Of a stretch of DNA of 64,000 bases, positions 54,442 to 61,684 are shown piece after piece. The DNA comes from an uncultured Prevotella sp. (GTDB lineage Bacteria; Bacteroidota; Bacteroidia; Bacteroidales; Bacteroidaceae): assembly GCA_944320195.1 (NCBI GenBank), contig CALUGP010000003.1, forward strand, positions 1 to 64,000, read 5' to 3'. The notes beneath the pieces were generated by a model. The model made no database searches, had not been told where the DNA came from, and worked only from the letters and a program-made list of their open reading frames with translations. Both the position numbers and the translations under genes were made by a program. Position 1 is the first letter of the stretch; the number at the start of each line of letters is the position of its first letter.

Positions 54442-56913
54442 ATGAAAAGAACTGTAAACACCTTGCTTTTGTGCGCATCGATGACAGCCGCCACGGCCCA
54501 GACTGACGTGGCCGCGCGCTTCGACATGACGCTCGCCGACGGCAATACCGTCATAGAGAACGTGTCGGGACAGGCGTTCGCCGTGAACCACAACCTTGCG
54601 CCCGAGAACATCGACGGGGCCGTGGGCAAGGCCCTGCGCCTCGACGGATATTCCACATACGTCAACGCTCGGGTCAACGCTGCGGCCATGAGCACATCGG
54701 CGCTCTCTGTGTCGCTGTGGTGCGCCCCGGAGACTTACCCCATGATGAACTCCGCCGAGTATGACTCCGCCGAGACATGGATAGCCGGCAACCTCGACGA
54801 TGCCGGCCGCACGGGCTTCGCCTTTACCATCACGCCCAGCGGAGAGTACGGCTTCAAGTGCTACACTGGCGGCTGGGCGGTGACCCTTTCTGCCGCCGAC
54901 GGCTCGGAGAGACTGACTCTGCCGCGCTATGAATGGAGCCACCTTGTGGCCACGATAGACGCTGAAGGCCGCCAAGCCAGGCTCTACCGCAACGGCGAGC
55001 TGGTGGCCGAGAGCCGCTGCATGTCGCCGATCAACGTGGACGGCGGCGACTTCCTCATAGGCAAAAGCCCGGAGGACATGATGCAGGACAAGTTCTTGCT
55101 CAACACGTTCAACGGCCTAATCGACGACATCACAATATATAACAAGGTACTGACGCAGGCTGAGGCCGCACAGCCCGAGGCCGAGAATCCGGCCAACCTG
55201 AGCATACCGGCGAGCCGCCACGCCGCCGACATCATGCGCCCCGCGTTCCACGGAATGCCCGCCACGGCGTGGACCAACGAGTGCCACGGCATGGCTTATT
55301 CAAACGGACGTTATCACCTGTTCTTCCAGAAAAACGCCAACGGCCCCTACATGGGCCGCCTGCACTGGGGGCACATATACTCCGACAACCTCTACAAGTG
55401 GCATGAGGACCGCATAGCCATAGCTCCCGGCGAGAGCTACGACATCAAGGGATGCTGGTCGGGAGCGGTGTTCACCGACCAGGAGCTTACCGGCGGCAAG
55501 CCCGGCATTATCTACACCGGCGTTGACAACGCCAAGGCCACCGTCGACATGGCACTGCCCGGTGACGAGAACCTTACCTCTTGGAGCAAGGCTGACGGCA
55601 ACCCAATCATCAATGGACGGCCTACGGGACTCTCTGACGACTTCCGCGATCCTTATTTCTTCACCTCCAATGGCAAGAAATACATAATAGTAGGCTCGGC
55701 GAAGAACGGCATCGGCACTACGACCCTGCACGAATACAACCCCCAGACGGGCACATGGAGCAACGACGGGCGCACCTTCTTCAGCGGCACTTCGGCCTCC
55801 GTGCACGGCACGTTCTGGGAGATGTCAAACGTGACGAACTTCAACGGCAAGTGGCTTTTCACCACAACGCCGCTCAATACGAGGGACGGAGTAGAGGTGT
55901 TGTACTGGGTCGGCGACATCACCGCCGACGGAACGTTCACCCCTACGGCCCAAACCATAGACAAGCCGGCCAAGCTCGAGCTTGACGGCTTCAGCAAACA
56001 AGGCTACGGCCTGCTCTCGCCAACCATCTTCCAGCGTGACGGCAAGACCCTGCTCATGGGCATCGTGCCCGACAAACTGCCCGGCGAACGCAATTATGAG
56101 ATGGGTTGGGCCCACTGCTACAGCTTGCCGCGCGAGGTCAGCTTGGCATCTGACGGCACGCTCGTGCAGCGGCCTTACAGCGGCCTTCAGGCCATGCGCA
56201 CCGGTGGAAAGTACTCGCGCGCCGACTTCGATCTTGCCGGCACGGAGACGCTCGACCCCGTTTCGGGGCGCAAGGTGGAGCTTTGCGGCGAGTTCGTGGT
56301 AGGTTCGGGCGACTTCGGTTTCAACCTCTTCAAGCACGGCGACAAGCAGGTAAGGCTCTATTATTCGTATGCGGAGAACACGTTGACCGTAGATGCCTCG
56401 GGCATTGACCGCTGGGTGAACGACGGCGGAGTGTATGACGGCAAGTACAGCAGCCCCCTTCCGCGCAGCATCGCACAGGGCGAAACGCTTAAAATCAACG
56501 CTTTCATCGACCATTCAATCATGGACGTGTTCATCAACGACACCTGGGCGTTCTCCATGCGCCTGTTCCCCACCGACCCGGAGGCCAACGGCATCGAGGC
56601 GTTTGCCGACGGAACAACGCACGTAAACAAGCTTGAGGCATGGGTGTTGGATGAGAACAACGGATCCGCCACCGGCATCACGTCAGCCGGAACGGCTGAT
56701 GATGTAAGCTTTTCCGTGGCCGACGGAGCCGTGGTTTACGCTGGTGCGCAGGCCGGAGCGGTGCTCAGCCTGTATGACTTGAGTGGAAAGATGCTGGTTT
56801 CAGAGCGTCTCAATGTGGGTGGCGGGGCTATACCCGTCGCCTACAGGGGCGTGCTCGTCGCCAAAATAGCCACCTCCAAGGGCATAGCCTGCAAGAAGAT
56901 AGTGGTTGACTGA
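54442..56913 (+). CDS. LamG-GH32 glycoside hydrolase with altered nucleophile motif
   Basis: This 823-residue exported protein has a signal peptide (1-19), a LamG-like lectin domain (about 22-240), a GH32 five-bladed propeller (about 268-570), a C-terminal beta-sandwich and a type IX-like sorting tail (LSLYDLSGKMLVSERL to the end). The RDP motif (Arg402-Asp-Pro) and the acid/base Glu460 (FWEMSN) are present. The nucleophile motif, normally MNDPNG, reads TNECHG, with Glu280 where Asp is expected. Surrounding motifs (YHLFFQKN, HWGHIYSDNLYKWH) are conserved. It may be a fructanase of a divergent subgroup, a fructan-binding protein, or an enzyme with changed kinetics. It is probably surface-exposed, in the position of an endo-acting enzyme. 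Confidence 0.88.
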   Translation: MKRTVNTLLLCASMTAATAQTDVAARFDMTLADGNTVIENVSGQAFAVNHNLAPENIDGAVGKALRLDGYSTYVNARVNAAAMSTSALSVSLWCAPETYPMMNSAEYDSAETWIAGNLDDAGRTGFAFTITPSGEYGFKCYTGGWAVTLSAADGSERLTLPRYEWSHLVATIDAEGRQARLYRNGELVAESRCMSPINVDGGDFLIGKSPEDMMQDKFLLNTFNGLIDDITIYNKVLTQAEAAQPEAENPANLSIPASRHAADIMRPAFHGMPATAWTNECHGMAYSNGRYHLFFQKNANGPYMGRLHWGHIYSDNLYKWHEDRIAIAPGESYDIKGCWSGAVFTDQELTGGKPGIIYTGVDNAKATVDMALPGDENLTSWSKADGNPIINGRPTGLSDDFRDPYFFTSNGKKYIIVGSAKNGIGTTTLHEYNPQTGTWSNDGRTFFSGTSASVHGTFWEMSNVTNFNGKWLFTTTPLNTRDGVEVLYWVGDITADGTFTPTAQTIDKPAKLELDGFSKQGYGLLSPTIFQRDGKTLLMGIVPDKLPGERNYEMGWAHCYSLPREVSLASDGTLVQRPYSGLQAMRTGGKYSRADFDLAGTETLDPVSGRKVELCGEFVVGSGDFGFNLFKHGDKQVRLYYSYAENTLTVDASGIDRWVNDGGVYDGKYSSPLPRSIAQGETLKINAFIDHSIMDVFINDTWAFSMRLFPTDPEANGIEAFADGTTHVNKLEAWVLDENNGSATGITSAGTADDVSFSVADGAVVYAGAQAGAVLSLYDLSGKMLVSERLNVGGGAIPVAYRGVLVAKIATSKGIACKKIVVD

Positions 56914-56969
56914 GCTGCCGTCGGCATGGGCTTTATGCCAATAACAGTTCAAAACGTGCGAATTTTGTT

Positions 56970-57038
56970 GCATGAACGCTTTTTTATAGCGTTTGAAATA
57001 AATTTGTAAAGGATTCTTACTGTTGTTTGCTACTTTTG
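56970..57038 (+). promoter_or_regulatory. Regulated promoter of the second GH32 operon
   Basis: GCATGAACG at 56970 is followed by ctttttta and a second half-site TTTGAAATA (56992). The -7 box TACTTTTG lies at 57031-57038, 61 bp after GCATGAACG, the same distance as before susC. No -33 TTTG is at 19 bp. Transcription would start at about 57045, inside the 22-bp-period array. Confidence 0.75.
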
Positions 57039-57039
57039 C

Positions 57040-57176
57040 AAAAGACGGCAAACGGCACTGTAAGAGGCCGTCTTTCGCACGCCGAAAGGCCGTCTTTCGC
57101 ACTGTAAAAGGCCGTCTTTTGCAGGCTGAAAGGCGGCATATTGGAAAACCATTGACTCTCAGGCGGTTACAAGGCG
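57040..57176 (-). repeat. 22-bp-period palindrome array with partner motif, locus 11
   Basis: Five units start at 57040, 57062, 57084, 57106 and 57128, exactly 22 bp apart. The partner motif, read on the minus strand as GTAACCGCCTGAGAGTCAAT, lies at 57153-57172. The array is between the promoter and the GH32 start, so it should be part of the 5' leader of the mRNA. Confidence 0.9.
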
Positions 57177-57230
57177 ACATGCTGACGGCGTGAAACAAGC
57201 TTGATATGGAACATTAAATAATAGATAATC

Positions 57231-59024
57231 ATGAAACTGAAAAACATTTTTGCTACATTTGCTGTGACCCTTGCGGCAGCCTCTTTGCAGGCCGCGCCGC
57301 AGCTGAAGGTCAGCCACTTGGCAAGCGAACAGAACATCGTGGCCGTCACCGAGGCCAGGAAGTATCTGCTGCTGCCCGTGCAGGACGACGCTCCCGAGGC
57401 CAAGGTGGGCGTCATTTCTGGCAACACCCAGGTGGGAGTGCTGGCCAACGTGCGCCTGGCGCGCGAGCGTATAGACTATTATGTGCCCTTCAGCCTTGAG
57501 GCGTTCGAGGGCAAGGACGTGAAGATTGACGTGCAGGGCATGCCTGCCGAGGCTGTCTGCTGGAAGGCGATGAAGCTCTCTGACACGTTCGACACGGCCA
57601 ATAAGGAGAAGTACCGTCCGCTGTACCACCACACTCCGGCCTACGGATGGATGAACGACCCTAACGGAATGTTCTACAAGGACGGCGTGTGGCACCTGTA
57701 TTTCCAGCACAATCCCTATGGCTCCGTGTGGGGAAACATGACTTGGGGACACTCTACAAGTACAGACCTGGTGCACTGGACGTTTGAGGGCGACCCCGTT
57801 ATGGCCGACGCATGGGGCGCTGTGTTCAGCGGTTCGTCAGTCGTTGACACTGACAACACCGCCGGCTTCGGCGCCGGTACAATCGTTTCTTTCTACACGG
57901 CGGCCAAGCCCACGCCATGGGGCGACAACCAGATGCAGTGCATCGCGTACAGCACCGACGGCGGAAAGACATTCACCCGGTACGAAGGCAACCCCATACT
58001 GACCTCCACCGAGCGCGACTTCCGAGACCCGAAGGTGTTTTGGTACGCCCCCGGAAAGCACTGGGTGATGATGCTTGCGGTAGGTCAGCAGATGCAGATT
58101 TTCTCGTCCAAGAACCTAAAAGAATGGAAGCACGAGAGCGACTTCGGCTTGAAGCAGGGAGCGCACGGCGGAGTTTGGGAGTGTCCCGACCTCGTCGAGC
58201 TGCCCGTGGAGGGCACCAAGGAGAAGCGTTGGGTGCTCATCTGCAACATCAATCCCGGCGGACCGTTCGGCGGAAGCGCCACGCAGTACTTCGTGGGAAC
58301 GTTCGACGGCAAGAAGTTCACCAACCAGTTCCCCACCAAGACCAAGTGGATGGACTACGGCAAGGACCACTACGCCACCGTGACTTTCAGCAATGCGCCT
58401 GACGGACGCTGCGTGGCCCTCGGCTGGATGAGCAACTGGCAGTATGCCGCCGTAGTGCCTACGAAGCAGTACCGCTCGGCCAACACCATAGCGCGAGACC
58501 TCACACTCTACCGCCAAGGCGGCGACCTGCTGCTCAGGAACGCGCCTTCAAAGGAAATAGAGGCCGCCCGCAAGGACGTGAAGAGCATCAAGAAGTTCAA
58601 CGTAAGCGACGCATACAGCATCGAGAACCTGCTCGACGGCAACGACGGTGCTTACGAGATAGAGATGGAAATCAAGAGCAACGGCGCGCAGAAAATCGTC
58701 TTCACCCTGCTCAACGGCAAGGGCGAGAGCGTCCTGATGTACTATGACACAGCCATGCGGCAGTTTGTCATGGACAGAAGCAACAGCGGCGAGACCGCGT
58801 TTAGCCGCGATTTCCCTGCCATGACGGCGGCTCCCGTGGGTGAAGGCGACGACTTCACGCTGCGTCTCTTCGTCGACCGCTCCAGCATCGAGGCCTTCGG
58901 CGACGGCGGAAAGTTCGTGATGACCAACATCGTCTTCCCCTCAGAGCCTTACAACCGGATGAAGTTCGAGTCCGTGCGCGGCTCGTTCACCGTCAAAAAG
59001 ATGAATGTGTATAAGTTGAAGTAA
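57231..59024 (+). CDS. GH32 exo-fructosidase (levanase/inulinase-like) with DUF4980 domain
   Basis: This 597-residue enzyme cleaves terminal fructose from fructans. A signal peptide (about 1-21) is followed by a DUF4980 module (about 22-115), the GH32 propeller (about 130-430) and the usual C-terminal sandwich. All catalytic motifs are canonical: WMNDPNG with nucleophile Asp143, FRDP (residues 264-267) and WECPD with acid/base Glu317. No sorting tail or lipobox is seen, which fits a periplasmic location. It heads an operon with the permease and fructokinase behind its own regulated promoter, and contrasts with the unusual active site of the upstream GH32 gene. Confidence 0.95.
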   Translation: MKLKNIFATFAVTLAAASLQAAPQLKVSHLASEQNIVAVTEARKYLLLPVQDDAPEAKVGVISGNTQVGVLANVRLARERIDYYVPFSLEAFEGKDVKIDVQGMPAEAVCWKAMKLSDTFDTANKEKYRPLYHHTPAYGWMNDPNGMFYKDGVWHLYFQHNPYGSVWGNMTWGHSTSTDLVHWTFEGDPVMADAWGAVFSGSSVVDTDNTAGFGAGTIVSFYTAAKPTPWGDNQMQCIAYSTDGGKTFTRYEGNPILTSTERDFRDPKVFWYAPGKHWVMMLAVGQQMQIFSSKNLKEWKHESDFGLKQGAHGGVWECPDLVELPVEGTKEKRWVLICNINPGGPFGGSATQYFVGTFDGKKFTNQFPTKTKWMDYGKDHYATVTFSNAPDGRCVALGWMSNWQYAAVVPTKQYRSANTIARDLTLYRQGGDLLLRNAPSKEIEAARKDVKSIKKFNVSDAYSIENLLDGNDGAYEIEMEIKSNGAQKIVFTLLNGKGESVLMYYDTAMRQFVMDRSNSGETAFSRDFPAMTAAPVGEGDDFTLRLFVDRSSIEAFGDGGKFVMTNIVFPSEPYNRMKFESVRGSFTVKKMNVYKLK

Positions 59025-59140
59025 GGTTATAAGGTTGTACGGTTATGCGGTTATACGGTTTCACTGAAACCAGACAGACCGATAACTGCATAACCGTAAA
59101 ACCTCAAAACCGCATAACCCTATAACCGTAAAACCGTATA
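59025..59140. repeat. Inverted array of CGGTTATA-type 8-bp words
   Basis: Words such as ggttataa, ggttgtac, ggttatgc and ggttatac repeat on the left (59028-59062). Complementary words (gcataaccgtaaaacc and similar) occur on the right (59088-59140). It fills the gap between GH32 and the permease gene. Confidence 0.8.
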
Positions 59141-59143
59141 AAA

Positions 59144-60304
59144 ATGAACAACAAAACAAGTAATATGAAGCTGGTGCCCGTGATGCTCTGCTTCTTCGCG
59201 ATGGGTTTCGTCGACCTTGTGGGCATAGCTTCCAACTATGTGAAGGCCGACCTCGGGCTGAGCGACTCCGTGGCCAACGTCTTTCCGTCGATGGTGTTCT
59301 TCTGGTTCCTCATCTTCTCCGTGCCCACGGGCATCCTGATGAACCGCATAGGGCGCAAGAACACGGTGCTGCTGTCGCTCATCGTGACCGTGGTTTCGCT
59401 CGTCATGCCGCTTTTCGGAGAGAGTTTCGGCGTGATGCTGGCCTCCTTCTGCCTGCTCGGCATAGGCAACGCGCTGATGCAGACGTCGCTCAACCCGTTG
59501 ATTTCTACCGTCGTCAAGGGCGGCAACCTTGCCAGTACGCTCACCTTCGGCCAGTTCATAAAGGCCATTGCGTCGTTCCTCGCGCCCTACATAGCCATGT
59601 GGGGAGCCACGGCGGCCATGCCTTCGTTCGGCTTCGGGTGGAAAGTGCTGTTCTTGGTTTACTTCGTCGTGGGCGTGCTTTCAGCCCTTTTGCTCTTCGT
59701 CACACCGATACATGAGGAGAAGGCGGAGGGCAAGGCGTCGGGCTTCGGCGACTGCCTGCGACTGCTCGGCAAGCCTATTGTGCTGCTGTCGTTCCTCGGA
59801 ATAATGTGCCATGTCGGCATCGACGTGGGCACCAACACCACTGCGCCGAAGCTGTTGATGGAGCGTCTGGGCATGACTCTCAACGAGGCGGCCTTCGCCA
59901 CGAGCCTTTACTTCATCTTCAGGACGGTGGGCTGCCTTACCGGCTCGTTCTTCCTGCGTGTCATGAACAACCGCACGTTCTTCGTAATCAGCGTCGTTAT
60001 GATGGCTCTGAGCATGCTCGGAATGTTCTTCGGCACGTCGCAGGCGGTGCTCTACACGGCCATCGCCCTTGTGGGTTACGGCAACTCAAACATCTTCTCG
60101 CTGGTATATTCGCAGGCGTTGCTGTCTGAACCCGAGAAGCAGAACGAGGTTTCGGGCCTCATGATAATGGGACTTTTCGGCGGAACGGTGTTCCCCTTGC
60201 TCATGGGATTCGCCTCCGACGCAGCCGGACAGGCCGGTGCCGTGGCGGTGATGGCCGTCGGCGTAATCTATCTTTTCAGTTATATTAAAAGAATTAAAGA
60301 ATAA
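59144..60304 (+). CDS. MFS sugar permease, probable fructose transporter
   Basis: This 386-residue inner-membrane protein has about 12 hydrophobic segments and the MFS loop motif NRIGRKNTVLL between segments 2 and 3. It is related to the FucP/GlcP-type sugar:proton symporters and matches the place of the fructose/glucose permease BT1758 in the Bacteroides fructan locus. It should carry free fructose from the periplasm to the cytosol. A possible upstream start is the ATG at 59144; the internal Met at 59165 (MKLVPVML) also fits. The fructokinase gene follows after a 92-bp GGGAGG-type element. Confidence 0.88.
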   Translation: MNNKTSNMKLVPVMLCFFAMGFVDLVGIASNYVKADLGLSDSVANVFPSMVFFWFLIFSVPTGILMNRIGRKNTVLLSLIVTVVSLVMPLFGESFGVMLASFCLLGIGNALMQTSLNPLISTVVKGGNLASTLTFGQFIKAIASFLAPYIAMWGATAAMPSFGFGWKVLFLVYFVVGVLSALLLFVTPIHEEKAEGKASGFGDCLRLLGKPIVLLSFLGIMCHVGIDVGTNTTAPKLLMERLGMTLNEAAFATSLYFIFRTVGCLTGSFFLRVMNNRTFFVISVVMMALSMLGMFFGTSQAVLYTAIALVGYGNSNIFSLVYSQALLSEPEKQNEVSGLMIMGLFGGTVFPLLMGFASDAAGQAGAVAVMAVGVIYLFSYIKRIKE

Positions 60305-60310
60305 AAAGAC

Positions 60311-60402
60311 AAGCCCTTCCCGGCCTCCCTTCATGGAGGTGAGTGGCAATGGCAACATCATACATCCCGTCGTCTCCCCTCGGGGAGGCCGGGAGGGGGC
60401 TT
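60311..60402. repeat. 92-bp GGGAGG-type element with terminal inverted repeats
   Basis: The ends AAGCCCTTCCCGGCCTCCC and the complementary GGGAGGCCGGGAGGGGGCTT form terminal inverted repeats. It lies between the permease and fructokinase genes and shares its ends with 44836-44965, although the interior differs. Confidence 0.85.
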
Positions 60403-60416
60403 AAAACCATACAATC

Positions 60417-61304
60417 ATGAAGACAGACATAATCGTAGGACTGGGCGAGGCGTTATGGGACGTCCTGCCCGAAGGCAAAAAACTGGGCGGCGCACCCGCC
60501 AATTTCGCTTATCACACAAGGCAGTTCGGATTCAACTCGGTGGCCGTCAGCGCAGTAGGAGAGGACAAGCTGGGCGACGAGACGCTGGCCGCGCTCGACG
60601 AGAAAGGGCTTGAGTATGACATGGCGCGCGTGCCTTATCCCACGGGAACGGTGCAGGTTACGCTCGACGAGGAGGGCATCCCGACATACGACATACGCGA
60701 GAATGTGGCGTGGGACAACATCCCCTTCACGCCCGAACTTGAGGAGCTGGCCCGCAACTGCCGTGCAGTGTGCTTCGGGTCGCTGGCCCAAAGGAACGTG
60801 GTTTCGCGCGAGACGATACACAAGTTTCTCGACACCATGCCCTCAGACAACGGCCGCCTGAAGATATTTGATATAAACCTGAGGCAGAATTTCTATACGA
60901 AGGAGGTGCTCTGCGATTCCCTGCGCCGTTGCAACGTGCTGAAAATCAACGACGAGGAGCTGGTCATCATAGGCCGCATGTTTGACTATCCGGGCCTTGA
61001 CATGCGCAACAAGTGCTGGCTCATCCTGGGCAAGTACAACCTTGACATGCTCGTGCTGACGTGCGGAACCAACGGCAGCTATGTGTTCACTCCGGGCAAC
61101 GTGTCGTTCCAGGAGACTCCGCGCGTCGAGGTGGCAGACACCGTTGGCGCGGGCGACTCGTTCACCGGAGCCTTCTGCTCGGGCATACTGAGCGGCATGC
61201 CCGTGGCCGAGGCGCACAAGCTGGCCGTCGACGTGTCGGCATACGTGTGCACGCAGAGCGGCGCCATGCCCGTGCTGCCTGGCAGCATAGTCAACAGGGT
61301 CTGA
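60417..61304 (+). CDS. Fructokinase (PfkB family)
   Basis: This 295-residue cytosolic kinase phosphorylates fructose with ATP. The PfkB signature near the N-terminus is GGAPANFAYHTRQFG (residues 24-38). The catalytic motif is DTVGAGDSFTGAF, with the base Asp247. The location after the fructan GH32 and permease genes supports fructose as substrate, as for BT1757 of Bacteroides. The start codon lies 14 bp after the GGGAGG-type element. It is the last gene of the fructan locus and is convergent with rnr. Confidence 0.93.
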   Translation: MKTDIIVGLGEALWDVLPEGKKLGGAPANFAYHTRQFGFNSVAVSAVGEDKLGDETLAALDEKGLEYDMARVPYPTGTVQVTLDEEGIPTYDIRENVAWDNIPFTPELEELARNCRAVCFGSLAQRNVVSRETIHKFLDTMPSDNGRLKIFDINLRQNFYTKEVLCDSLRRCNVLKINDEELVIIGRMFDYPGLDMRNKCWLILGKYNLDMLVLTCGTNGSYVFTPGNVSFQETPRVEVADTVGAGDSFTGAFCSGILSGMPVAEAHKLAVDVSAYVCTQSGAMPVLPGSIVNRV

Positions 61305-61421
61305 AAGAAAATGGTTTTTTGAGTGTTTAAGTTGGTGTTGGTTTATTCAAGGTAAAAAGGTTCTTTCAGGTCTCGCTGTGCCCGTTTCGGCAATGAAAGG
61401 CCACCGCTTATGTCGGCATCC

Positions 61422-61541
61422 GTAAGTGGTTGGCAGTCAGCGAGTTTGCAGATGCCGTGCGAAAGGTCGTCTTTTACGCTCTAAAAGACGGCCTTTTACA
61501 CGCCAAAATGCCGCCTTTTGCAATGCGAAAGACGGCATTTT
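61422..61541 (+). repeat. 22-bp-period palindrome array with partner motif, locus 12
   Basis: The partner motif (GTAAGTGGTTGGCAGTCAGC) is at 61421-61440. Units start at 61461, 61483, 61505 and 61527, exactly 22 bp apart. Confidence 0.88.
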
Positions 61542-61552
61542 GCTTTCTGTCA

Positions 61553-61681
61553 ATTTATAATCCATAATTCATAATTCATAATCGGGCATGCGCCGTGACG
61601 GTTGGCAGTATATTAGAAGAGTGCAACCAATGCTGCGGCACATGCCCGATTATGAATTATGAATTGTGCATTATGAATTGA
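61553..61681. repeat. Inverted array of the 7-bp word ATAATTC
   Basis: The left part reads cataattcataattcataa and continues with tcgggcatg. The right part (61639-61681) begins catgcccga and runs through attatgaattatgaatt. The arms pair over about 27 bp around a loop of about 50 bp. It could end both convergent transcripts. Confidence 0.85.
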
Positions 61682-61684
61682 ATT

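Larger units (their letters stand above)
61305..61684. other. 380-bp convergent gap made largely of repeats
   Basis: Between fructokinase and rnr lie unique sequence (61305-61421), a 22-bp-period array (61422-61541) and an inverted TATGAATTA array (61553-61681). No gene is supported. Confidence 0.65.

Noticed and set aside
1966..61541. Possible CRISPR arrays
   Set aside because: The 15-bp palindromes with 7-bp spacers are far shorter than CRISPR repeats and spacers, the units are degenerate, arrays have only 3-5 units at many loci, and no cas genes are present.
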